From Planctomycetota bacterium (GTDB lineage Bacteria > Planctomycetota > SZUA-567): a stretch of DNA of 7,390 nucleotides. Positions 1 to 5,739 of the stretch are shown here, in pieces; the stretch's first letter is position 1, and every line of letters starts with the position of its first letter. The stretch covers positions 1 to 7,390 of the forward strand of contig JAITKH010000042.1 of NCBI GenBank assembly GCA_031278535.1. Reading direction: 5' to 3'. The position numbers were made by a program, and so were the translations under genes. Below the pieces are notes generated by a model. The model searched no databases. It had not been told where the DNA came from and worked only from the letters and a program-made list of their open reading frames with translations.

Positions 1-1955
1 AGCCATTCCCGAAGGGCCGCCAACCGGCGGGAAAGCGCCTCCCGGTCGCCATAGCCGTCCGCGATGAGCGATTCAATCAGGACGGCGTTGCTTTCGACGT
101 AATCGGCTACCTTATCCTCGTCCAGGTCAATGGTACAGGCGGCAGCGGAGCGCTCGGCGGTGGCGCAGCACAATTCGAACGCCTCTTCCGGCGTCAGGCC
201 GGGCAGTCCCTCCATTTCCAGTATCCGGCCGTTGAAAACATTTTTCCCGCCCGTTCCCGGCCGATCAAGAAGCTCCCGCCGGATTGCTTCCAGAGGGATG
301 GCGTTCACAACGTCGCGAAGGAATATGCCGGCCGGCATATCGCCTCTGAAGGCGACCAGGACCGATTCCGGCATGGTCAGGGGCAGGAAACCCTGGGCTG
401 CGGCCAGCGCCACCAGGCCGGAACCGGCGGCAAAAGATATGCCTAAGGGAAAGCGGGTGTGGGAATCGCCGCCTGTTCCCGCCCGATCCGGGATCAGAAG
501 GCGGTTGAGCCATGAATGGATAATACCGTCGCCCGGGCGCAGCGCCACACCGCCTCGTTCCTGGAAAAAGGCGGGAAGCGTGGCGTGCGTCTGCCTGTCC
601 CTGCCGTTCGGGTAGGCGGCGGTGTGGCAAAACGACTGCATGACCAGATCGGCCGAGAATCTAAGACAGGCCAAATCGCTCATCTCGTCCCTGGTCATGG
701 GACCTGTGGTATCCTGGCTTCCGACGGTGGACATGGCGGGTTCGCAATATTCGCCCGGAAGAACTCCCTCCCGGCCGCAAGCGTGGCCGACCAGTTTCTG
801 CGCCAGGGTGTATCCCTGGCCTGAGGGGCGCGACAGCCGGACCGGTTCGGGAAAAACCGCCGGCGGCGGGCGATCGAGAATGGCGGCGGCCCTGGCGGCC
901 AATTTCCGGCCGACAATCAGGTTGATTCGGCCTCCGGCCCGCCATGAGGCGGCAAGCTGTCCGGAAAAGGGAAAAGCGGCTATCGCCGCTCCGTCTTCGC
1001 GTCGGAGCGTCCCCGCGCCATCCGGCGGCCGGAATTCCAGTACAACGCGGTCCCCGGTCCTGAGGCCGGAAACGTCGACGATTATGGGCAGGCCGCCGGC
1101 ATCCTCGAAATTCTCGCGGAAAATCGGGGCAATGCGGGAGGCCATAACCGTTCCCCCCCGTCGCTTGTTGGGAATATGGGGGATGTCCTGCCCCAGGAGC
1201 CAGACCAGCGAGTTTACCGCCGACTTGCGGCTGGAACCGGTGCCAAGCGTGTCGGCGACGAAAACGGGGAAAAAACCGGTTGTTTCCGCCTCCCGGCGCA
1301 ACCGCTCCAATTCTTCCCGGCCGCCGGGAAAACGGGATTCTCCAAAATATAAAGCGTGGAGGGGGATGTCTGGGCGAGTGGAGGCCTGGCGGGCGGGCGA
1401 GAGATCGTCGGTGTTGACTTCGCCGTCGACCTTGTAGACGACAAAACGAAGGCTTTCCGGCAAAGCCGGCGCCCGGGTCAGCCATTCCGCGTCGGCCCAT
1501 GACGCCAGAACTCTTTTCGCCTCCGCATTCCCGTTCTGGAAAAGGCGGGCCAGTTCCTCCACGGCATCGCCGACGAAAAGGCATCCGGAAAGGGCTTTCG
1601 CGGCGTCGCCGGCAAGAGCGGGATCGGAGAGCAACCTGATCAGCGGCGGCAGATTATGCCCGCCGGACATGGCACCAAGAACTTCCACCGCAGCTTGCCG
1701 GGAAAATCCCGAGACCCGGATTTTTCCCGCCGCAATCTGCTCGAGAATGCCGCTTTTCGCCAGCGCGGCCGGATCCACACCCGCCGGCACCCGATCAGCC
1801 AGGAGCACCAACAAATTCTCATCGCCGCCCGGGGACGAGACCCGTCCCTCGGCGAGCCAACCCGCAATTTGATTTACCTCTTCAACTGTCAGGGGAGGGG
1901 GGGGAATGCCTTGTTTCTGTCGTTCATCCCTGGCCCGGAGCCAAGAACGGTTCAT
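1..1955 (-). CDS. acnB: Aconitate hydratase B (bifunctional aconitase/2-methylisocitrate dehydratase), N-terminal 651 residues, C-terminus outside window
   Basis: Aconitase B interconverts citrate and isocitrate through cis-aconitate in the cytoplasmic TCA cycle; many AcnB proteins also hydrate 2-methyl-cis-aconitate. The frame is open from the ATG at 1955 to the window edge. Residues 1-160 are the HEAT-like N-terminal domain special to AcnB (ERxxxGIPPPPL near 11-22, SWADAEW at 152-158). The swivel domain follows, with NTDDLSPA at 181-188, GTGSSRKSA at 238-246 and IPHIPNKR at 258-265. The catalytic part contains GSQDTTGPMTRDE at 412-424, SFCHTAAYP at about 441-449 and GGDSHTRFPLGIS at about 495-507. 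These motifs are nearly identical to E. coli AcnB, at almost the same residue numbers. The three [4Fe-4S] cysteine ligands (C710, C769, C772 in E. coli) lie beyond the window and cannot be checked. The ATG overlaps the stop of the upstream zinc-finger gene (TGATG) and has no clear Shine-Dalgarno site, which suggests reinitiation. Starting here restores the family N-terminus. An ATG at 1927 is in another frame and soon meets a stop. Confidence 0.97.
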   Translation of the reverse strand, partial: MNRSWLRARDERQKQGIPPPPLTVEEVNQIAGWLAEGRVSSPGGDENLLVLLADRVPAGVDPAALAKSGILEQIAAGKIRVSGFSRQAAVEVLGAMSGGHNLPPLIRLLSDPALAGDAAKALSGCLFVGDAVEELARLFQNGNAEAKRVLASWADAEWLTRAPALPESLRFVVYKVDGEVNTDDLSPARQASTRPDIPLHALYFGESRFPGGREELERLRREAETTGFFPVFVADTLGTGSSRKSAVNSLVWLLGQDIPHIPNKRRGGTVMASRIAPIFRENFEDAGGLPIIVDVSGLRTGDRVVLEFRPPDGAGTLRREDGAAIAAFPFSGQLAASWRAGGRINLIVGRKLAARAAAILDRPPPAVFPEPVRLSRPSGQGYTLAQKLVGHACGREGVLPGEYCEPAMSTVGSQDTTGPMTRDEMSDLACLRFSADLVMQSFCHTAAYPNGRDRQTHATLPAFFQERGGVALRPGDGIIHSWLNRLLIPDRAGTGGDSHTRFPLGISFAAGSGLVALAAAQGFLPLTMPESVLVAFRGDMPAGIFLRDVVNAIPLEAIRRELLDRPGTGGKNVFNGRILEMEGLPGLTPEEAFELCCATAERSAAACTIDLDEDKVADYVESNAVLIESLIADGYGDREALSRRLAALREW

Positions 1956-2353
1956 CAGAAATTGCCGGCCAGGCCAAGCGACGGCAATGTCGGCAGAATG
2001 TTTTGCGCCGGCTCTGATATGGGGATGGGCATTCCCAGGCGGGTCATTTCTTTTTTCACTTCAACGATTTCCCGCCGCCATTTCAGCCTGCCTTCGAAGC
2101 CGATGACGTTTCTATACATCATCTCGGCCCGACGGAGCTCGCGTTCAAGCGCCCGCATGCGATCATTGTCGTCGCGATTGGAAGTCTTTAAGCCCGCCGC
2201 TTTCTCGACCTGACCGCCGTCCCTGTTTTGCGCGTAAATTTTCCCCTTTCTCCAGATCTGCCCGTAATGCTTGCGGCAATACCCCTTGGCGTGAACCCGG
2301 TTCTCACAACCCGGAACCGTACATTTGCTGCTCTCGCGCGGCATGATCGGCAT
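1955..2353 (-). CDS. Small zinc-finger-like protein (C-x4-C-x9-C-x2-H) with charged helical tail, function unknown
   Basis: A 132-residue hypothetical protein. Residues 11-30 carry a compact putative metal site: C11, C16, C26 and H29 in the pattern CTVPGC...KGYCRKHY. Similar short knuckles occur in HNH-type and other phage or bacterial nucleic-acid-binding proteins, but no nuclease motif follows here. The next stretch is basic (YGQIWRKGKIY), and residues about 61-107 are rich in Arg, Lys and Glu with heptad-like spacing, probably a long helix or coiled coil. The tail is Pro- and Leu-rich. I chose the ATG at 2353 because AAGGA lies 5 bases upstream. The ATG at 2344 is an equally plausible 129-residue start with AAGGGA about 9 bases upstream. 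The ATG at 2395 has no ribosome site. The gene follows a strong promoter and long leader, and its TGA shares its A with the acnB start, so the two are co-transcribed and probably translationally coupled. A regulatory or RNA-binding role is inference; no function is established. Confidence 0.8.
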   Translation of the reverse strand: MPIMPRESSKCTVPGCENRVHAKGYCRKHYGQIWRKGKIYAQNRDGGQVEKAAGLKTSNRDDNDRMRALERELRRAEMMYRNVIGFEGRLKWRREIVEVKKEMTRLGMPIPISEPAQNILPTLPSLGLAGNF

Positions 2354-2414
2354 TCCCTTCCTTTTCTTTGGGTTGGAAAAAAGCATTCGCACCATATCCC
2401 AAAAATCAATTTTT

Positions 2415-2449
2415 CAAGCCGATTTCGCCGATTTCCGCTTGGGTCGGCG
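2415..2449 (-). repeat. Tandem 9-base repeat and overlapping small inverted repeats in the leader
   Basis: On the plus strand GCCGATTTC occurs twice in tandem (2418-2426 and 2427-2435). CGCCGA at 2426-2431 is complementary to TCGGCG at 2444-2449 (12-base loop), and CAAGC at 2415-2419 to GCTTG at 2437-2441. The two pairings overlap and exclude each other in the transcript. They lie 60-100 bases upstream of the zinc-finger start. The stems are short, so regulatory meaning is speculative. Confidence 0.35.
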
Positions 2450-2498
2450 CAACTTTGCTCTTTTCAGCTGGCTTTTAAAGTTTTCAAGGCATTACACC

Positions 2499-2545
2499 GC
2501 AAGGTGGTTGTTTTTCGTCGACTTGGAGAAAACAAACACCCTTGC
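2499..2545 (-). promoter_or_regulatory. Long imperfect hairpin in the 5' leader of the zinc-finger/acnB transcript
   Basis: Arms of 18 bases at 2499-2516 and 2528-2545 are near-perfect inverted copies: 14 of 18 match without gaps and about 16 pair if small bulges are allowed. They are separated by an 11-base loop containing GTCGAC. The transcript strand begins GCAAGGGTG and closes with CACCTTGC. The element starts about 17 bases after the predicted transcription start and is not followed by a U-run on either strand, so it does not look like an intrinsic terminator. It could be a protein-binding or mRNA-stability element, or a DNA operator. The inverted repeat is seen directly; the function is inferred. 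Confidence 0.55.
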
Positions 2546-2568
2546 CGGAACTCATTGCGCAAGAAATC

Positions 2569-2596
2569 AGTATATCGCCTCGATTCAGGATGTCAA
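2569..2596 (-). promoter_or_regulatory. Sigma70-type promoter for the zinc-finger/acnB unit
   Basis: Reading the minus strand, a perfect -35 hexamer TTGACA (2591-2596) is followed after 16 bases by TATACT (2569-2574), five of six matches to the consensus -10. It is correctly oriented, lies in the only large intergenic region, and would start RNA near 2562. This leaves a leader of about 210 bases before the zinc-finger start. The palindrome TTGCGCAA (2555-2562) sits right at the predicted start and could be an operator, but it is only 8 bases. Confidence 0.75.
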
Positions 2597-2677
2597 GGCA
2601 GAATTCCAGGCATGAACGCGTCGTGGCTTGAAATTATGAAAATAGCGCCAAGCGGACATTTGACCGCGTTTTCAGGG

Positions 2678-2703
2678 AAAACCGCCCGATCCGCTTCGGA
2701 CCG
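2678..2703 (-). terminator. Possible weak intrinsic terminator downstream of the ychF-like gene
   Basis: On the minus strand a 7-pair stem (CGGTCCG, loop AAG, CGGATCG at 2687-2703, one G-U pair) is followed by GGCGG and then TTTT. The U-run is short and displaced from the stem. A second small stem overlaps the stop codon (2728-2742, CTTCA/TGAAG) with TTTTT seven bases later. Either or both might end the five-gene operon. Neither is a strong terminator. Confidence 0.3.
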
Positions 2704-2729
2704 ATCCCTGTCAACCAAAAACTCCGTCT

Positions 2730-3809
2730 TCACTTGTTGAAGCGCACCACGACGATGTCGCCGTCCTTCACCACATAGTCCTTGCCTTCAATGCGAAGCC
2801 TGCCCGTCTTTGCCACCGCAGCCTCGGATCCGAGCGCGATCAGGTCGTCGCAGGTCATCACCTCCATGCGGATAAAACCTTTTTCCATGTCCGAATGGAT
2901 CTTTCCCGCCGCCCTGGGCGCTTTGGATCCGGCCGGACAGGTCCAAATATGCACTTCCTTGGGGCCGGCGGTGATGAAGTTGACCAGCCCGAGCGTACGG
3001 TAAGCGGCGCGGATCAGCCGTTCCATTGAGGATTCGGCCAAGCCGAGTTCGTCCAGGAAGACTTTCTGATCCTCCGGTTCCAGCCGGGCGATGTCGGCCT
3101 CGTCCCGGCCCGCCACCAATACCGTTTCTGCCCCCTCTCCGGCCGCAATCCCTTGCAGGGCGCCAACATGCCGGTTTTCCGCTTCAGCCATGGACTTCAG
3201 GTTGGCGACATAGAGAACGGGCTTCAGGGACATCAGATTGCAGTCGAGGAGGGCGTCGTGGTCCCGTTCGCCCAATGCCAGTTTTCGGGCCGGAAAGCCC
3301 GAAGCCAAGCCTTCGGCCGCCCTTTCAAGCGAAACAATATCCCGTTTCGCTTCGGCGTCGCCGGTCCTCGCCCGTTTTACTAGGCGCTCGATCTTGTTTT
3401 GCACCGTCTGGGCGTCGGCCGCTATCATTTCCAGGTCGATGGTCTCGACGTCGCGGGCCGGATCGATGGTTTCGTATTCGTGCGGCAGGTTCGCGTCCTC
3501 GAAACAGCGGACGACATGAATCAGCGCGTCCACGTCCTTGATGTGGGCGAGCAGTTTCGAACCCCGGCCTCCGCCGGCCGTGGAGCCGGCCTTGAGACCG
3601 GGAATGTCCACCACTTCCATCTGGGCCGGAACGGTCTTGGGGGCGTTGAACATGGCCGCGAGCGGGGCGATGCGCCTGTCCGGAACCTGCACCACGGCCC
3701 GGTTCGCCTCATCCCGGCCGAAGCCTTCGGCCCCGGCGGCGGTGATGGCGTTGTAGATGGTGGTCTTTCCGGCGCCCGGCAAACCAACGACGCCGCAGGC
3801 GAAACCCAT
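2730..3809 (-). CDS. ychF: Divergent YchF/OLA1-family P-loop NTPase
   Basis: A 359-residue protein (E. coli YchF has 363). YchF proteins are ribosome-associated Obg-related NTPases that prefer ATP and are linked to translation and oxidative-stress response. Walker A is GLPGAGKTT at 9-17, G3 is DIPGL at 68-72, and IHVVRCFE at 97-104 is typical. A histidine at 110 aligns with catalytic His114 of E. coli YchF. The middle region (125-175) is helical. The C-terminal TGS/DUF933 domain is strongly conserved (FITAGPKEVHIWT near 278-290, AAGKIHSDMEKGFIR at 300-314, EGKDYVVKDGD at 341-351). Unusual points: Walker A has Gly and Ala where canonical YchF has Asn and Val; the switch I motif NYPFCTIEPN is missing and the segment shortened; the G4-like motif is NLKS instead of NxxE. 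It may therefore be a distinct paralogous branch. The ATG at 3809 has AGGAG 6 bases upstream. The SDR gene ends 27 bases upstream, so it is probably the last gene of the operon. Confidence 0.9.
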   Translation of the reverse strand: MGFACGVVGLPGAGKTTIYNAITAAGAEGFGRDEANRAVVQVPDRRIAPLAAMFNAPKTVPAQMEVVDIPGLKAGSTAGGGRGSKLLAHIKDVDALIHVVRCFEDANLPHEYETIDPARDVETIDLEMIAADAQTVQNKIERLVKRARTGDAEAKRDIVSLERAAEGLASGFPARKLALGERDHDALLDCNLMSLKPVLYVANLKSMAEAENRHVGALQGIAAGEGAETVLVAGRDEADIARLEPEDQKVFLDELGLAESSMERLIRAAYRTLGLVNFITAGPKEVHIWTCPAGSKAPRAAGKIHSDMEKGFIRMEVMTCDDLIALGSEAAVAKTGRLRIEGKDYVVKDGDIVVVRFNK

Positions 3810-3836
3810 TCCGTTCTCCTGTTTCCGTCCCCACCC

Positions 3837-4583
3837 CTATCCGAACCACATGCCGCCGTTGACGTCGAGCATAAGGCCGGTAACAAAACCGGATTCCCCG
3901 CTCGCCAGATAGGCGGCGGCGGCGGCGATGTCCTCCGGGAGTCCCAAGCGCCCAAGCGGCACCCGCGTCTTGAGGCGTTCCCGCGCCTCGGCGCTGTAAC
4001 CCTTCAAAATGTCGGTGTCGGTGGTGCCGGGACAGATGGCGTTCACGGTTATCTTGAATTTGGCGAGCTGGCCGGCCAAGGCATAGGTCAAAGCGATCAC
4101 CCCGCCCTTCGAGGCGGCGTAGGAAACGCTCGATTCGAACCCGCCCATGCGCCCGGAGTTGGAGGACATGTTGATGATGCGGGGGGCGGCGCTCTTTTTC
4201 AGGTGCGGTATCGCCTGCTGGCTCACCAGGAACATGCTCCTCAGATTCACCGCCAGCACCAGATCCCATTCCTCTGGAGTCACCTCCTCCAGGCGGGTGG
4301 CACGAAGAATGCCGGCGTTGTTGACCGCGATGTCGAGCTGGCCAAAACGCCCGATCGTCTTTGCGACCACCGCCCTGACGTCGGCAAGCTTCGAAACATC
4401 GGCTCCGGCGCTCTCGGCTTCAAGGCCGGCGCCGGCCAATTTTTTCGCCGAGGCGGCGGCCAGTCCGGCATCGATGTCGACCAACATCACCCGAGCCCCG
4501 TCGCGGGCCAGCCGGTCCGCGACGGCGAAACCAATTCCCTTGGCGGCGCCGGTCACCAACGCCACCCTTCCATCAAGCCCCAT
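3837..4583 (-). CDS. Short-chain dehydrogenase/reductase, probably sugar(-acid) oxidoreductase
   Basis: A classical SDR of 248 residues, the usual length. The Rossmann cofactor motif TGAAKGIG is at 11-18. Asp36 at the end of the second strand (VDID) favours NAD over NADP. NNAG is at 88-91, with the structural Asn at 113. The catalytic triad Ser141, Tyr155, Lys159 lies in NMSSNSG...SYAASKGG, and PGTTDTD at 185-191 follows the cofactor loop. The C-terminus reads LDVNGGMWFG. Its place between a transaldolase homologue and YchF, downstream of KDG kinase and KDPG aldolase, suggests a sugar-acid substrate. Candidates are 2-dehydro-3-deoxygluconate 5-dehydrogenase (KduD) or another polyol or aldonate dehydrogenase. 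Similarity to FabG-type reductases means substrate cannot be assigned by eye. The ATG at 4583 is chosen because AAAGGA lies 9 bases upstream. A TTG at 4601 would place that site inside the gene. Confidence 0.92.
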   Translation of the reverse strand: MGLDGRVALVTGAAKGIGFAVADRLARDGARVMLVDIDAGLAAASAKKLAGAGLEAESAGADVSKLADVRAVVAKTIGRFGQLDIAVNNAGILRATRLEEVTPEEWDLVLAVNLRSMFLVSQQAIPHLKKSAAPRIINMSSNSGRMGGFESSVSYAASKGGVIALTYALAGQLAKFKITVNAICPGTTDTDILKGYSAEARERLKTRVPLGRLGLPEDIAAAAAYLASGESGFVTGLMLDVNGGMWFG

Positions 4584-4664
4584 ATTTCGTTGTCCTTTCA
4601 AAAAATGGACTTGCTACAATTTCCAGGCTTCTCATGCAACCAGGAATTGTGATCGAGCCGGATT
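4584..4664 (-). other. 81-base gap between transaldolase-like and SDR genes with imperfect inverted repeat
   Basis: This is the widest gap inside the five-gene run. ACAATT (4617-4622) and AATTGT (4645-4650) form a 6-base inverted repeat with CCAGG copies just inside each arm, and the transcript strand has a T6 run next to the SDR ribosome site. The T-run is not adjacent to the stem, so a terminator is unlikely. An operator or processing site is possible but unsupported, and no good promoter was seen. Confidence 0.3.
4593..4598 (-). promoter_or_regulatory. Ribosome binding site deciding the SDR start
   Basis: AAAGGA on the minus strand, 9 bases before the ATG at 4583. It rules out the upstream in-frame TTG at 4601, which would translate through the site. 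Confidence 0.65.
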
Positions 4665-5717
4665 TCAGGTCCAGCGCGACGAAACTTTGTCCGAGCCATG
4701 GACTTCAAGCGGCGCCCAGCCGGTTTCGGCAAACTGGGAGAGGAGCTTCTGCACCACCCCGAAGGCAATGTACTCGTCCGGCTTCAGGCCATCGGGCTCG
4801 TATGCCTTCCGGAATTCCTTAAGTTGGAGCAGGCGATCAAGCGCCGCCTGATCGACTGGCAGTTCCACCCGCTCCTCCTGTTTCGGGTTCGTTTCCAGGA
4901 TCATCTTCTGGACCCGGGGATGGATGGAAAAAGTAAAGCCGCCGCCGGCGAGTTCAGTGACATGATAGCTGCCACGAAGACCGGCCGGCATGATGACGGC
5001 CCGGTATTTCCGATCCCGGAAAATGCCGTAGGTGCGCTTGGTCATGGCAAGGCCGGCCAGAATGACGTCTTCCTCCCGGACATTCGACCGGGCGTCCCGG
5101 GCGATGTCGCGGATGTAATCGTCGAGCCGCCCCATCTGCTGCACCACCAGGCACAGGGGTGGCTTCCGGCCGGCCGCCTCGGCCTTTTTCGCCCCTTTCT
5201 CATAGGCTTCGGCCACGGAAACGGCCTGGGCGACCGAGACGTTGATGGTGGCGCAGATGGGTATTCCCTCCTCCGCCAGGTGTTCCACCACTTCCACACC
5301 GGAACGGGTTGCGGGCAGCTTTATCGCGATATTCGGAGCCCAGGCATGGTACCGGCGGGCCTGGGCCAACATCCCGTCCGCGTCGCCGGCCCGGGCGGGA
5401 TTGAGTTGTCCCAGCGCCAGCCCGTGCCGGCCTCCGGTCTTTTCGAATATTTCGGTGAACTGGCCAGCCGCGAAGACGGCGACCAGCTTCAGGAGCGCTT
5501 CGGCCCGTTCCTCAAAATCAAGCGTTTCCGGGACGGCGGCAACCTTGTCTTTCCAGAAATCCGGAGCGGCCTGGAAACTTTTGTAGGTGAGGACGGGGTT
5601 GGTGGTGACCCCGAGCGCCCCCAGTTTCTTCGCGGCCAGGATCTCCTCCGGAACGGCCGAGTCGTGCCACCAGCGGGTCTCTGTCTTCTCCGCCAGCCAG
5701 TCGAAATAGGTGTCCAT
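4665..5717 (-). CDS. Divergent transaldolase-family protein (Schiff-base aldolase)
   Basis: A 350-residue protein with a transaldolase-type (beta/alpha)8 fold. Transaldolases transfer a dihydroxyacetone unit through a lysine Schiff base. Visible family marks: HDSAVPEEI near 18-26 with an acidic residue equivalent to Asp17 of E. coli TalB, the signature GVTTNPVLTYKS at 36-47, and NIAIKLPAT at 129-137 with Lys133 matching TalB Lys132. The ATINVSVAQA strand is at about 156-165, MGRLDDY at 195-201, and an Arg at 248 in AGLRGSY. Unlike TalB, the SPFVGR phosphate-side motif reads VQQMGR, the SFR motif reads GLR, and the NxTLxFS strand is altered, so the substrate may differ. The start at 5717 has AAGGAGG 5 bases upstream; an earlier start at 5774 would overlap the kinase. 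The gene follows the kinase by 22 bases. In this context it could rearrange sugar phosphates into glycolysis or cleave a modified ketose. Family is sure, substrate is not. Confidence 0.88.
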   Translation of the reverse strand: MDTYFDWLAEKTETRWWHDSAVPEEILAAKKLGALGVTTNPVLTYKSFQAAPDFWKDKVAAVPETLDFEERAEALLKLVAVFAAGQFTEIFEKTGGRHGLALGQLNPARAGDADGMLAQARRYHAWAPNIAIKLPATRSGVEVVEHLAEEGIPICATINVSVAQAVSVAEAYEKGAKKAEAAGRKPPLCLVVQQMGRLDDYIRDIARDARSNVREEDVILAGLAMTKRTYGIFRDRKYRAVIMPAGLRGSYHVTELAGGGFTFSIHPRVQKMILETNPKQEERVELPVDQAALDRLLQLKEFRKAYEPDGLKPDEYIAFGVVQKLLSQFAETGWAPLEVHGSDKVSSRWT

Positions 5718-5722
5718 GGATT

Positions 5723-5729
5723 CCTCCTT
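5723..5729 (-). promoter_or_regulatory. Ribosome binding site deciding the transaldolase-like start
   Basis: AAGGAGG on the minus strand, 5 bases before the ATG at 5717. It lies wholly in the 22-base gap behind the kinase stop and excludes the longer form starting at 5774. Confidence 0.8.
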
Positions 5730-5739
5730 CGGCGGAAAA

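Larger units (their letters stand above)
2354..2729 (-). other. 376-base intergenic region with terminator candidate, promoter and structured leader
   Basis: This is the only gap over 300 bases. It is visibly more AT-rich than the flanking genes. From its upstream end it contains two weak terminator-like stems behind the ychF-like gene, then about 80 bases with no recognisable signal. The strong promoter at 2569-2596 comes next, then the 18-base-arm hairpin at 2499-2545. An AACTTT/AAAGTT inverted repeat (2450-2481) and the small overlapping repeats at 2415-2449 follow. Last comes an A/T-rich stretch with A and T runs just before the zinc-finger ribosome site. I found no convincing ORF, tRNA or known riboswitch consensus in it. 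Confidence 0.6.

Noticed and set aside
622..1437. 271-codon open frame on the plus strand and a 307-codon one on the minus strand (661-1584)
   Set aside because: Both are shadows of acnB. Their translations are Arg/Pro/Gly-rich without family motifs, while the acnB frame matches aconitase B continuously over 651 codons.
1897..1927. acnB start at the ATG at 1927, or a frameshift at the C8 run
   Set aside because: The ATG at 1927 is out of frame with acnB and hits a stop just after the C8 run. The ATG at 1955 is in frame and restores the ERxxxGIPPPPL N-terminus, so no frameshift is needed.
2499..2545. Intrinsic terminator at the long leader hairpin
   Set aside because: Neither strand has a U-run after the stem, and it lies just downstream of a strong promoter.
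2705..2716. Second TTGACA (minus strand) right behind the ychF-like stop, as another promoter
   Set aside because: No acceptable -10 hexamer lies 15-19 bases downstream; the region there is GC-rich.
3399..4652. 417-codon open frame on the plus strand
   Set aside because: It is antisense to the SDR and the YchF homologue, both of which show clear family motifs. Its His/Gly/Arg-rich translation has no recognisable domain.
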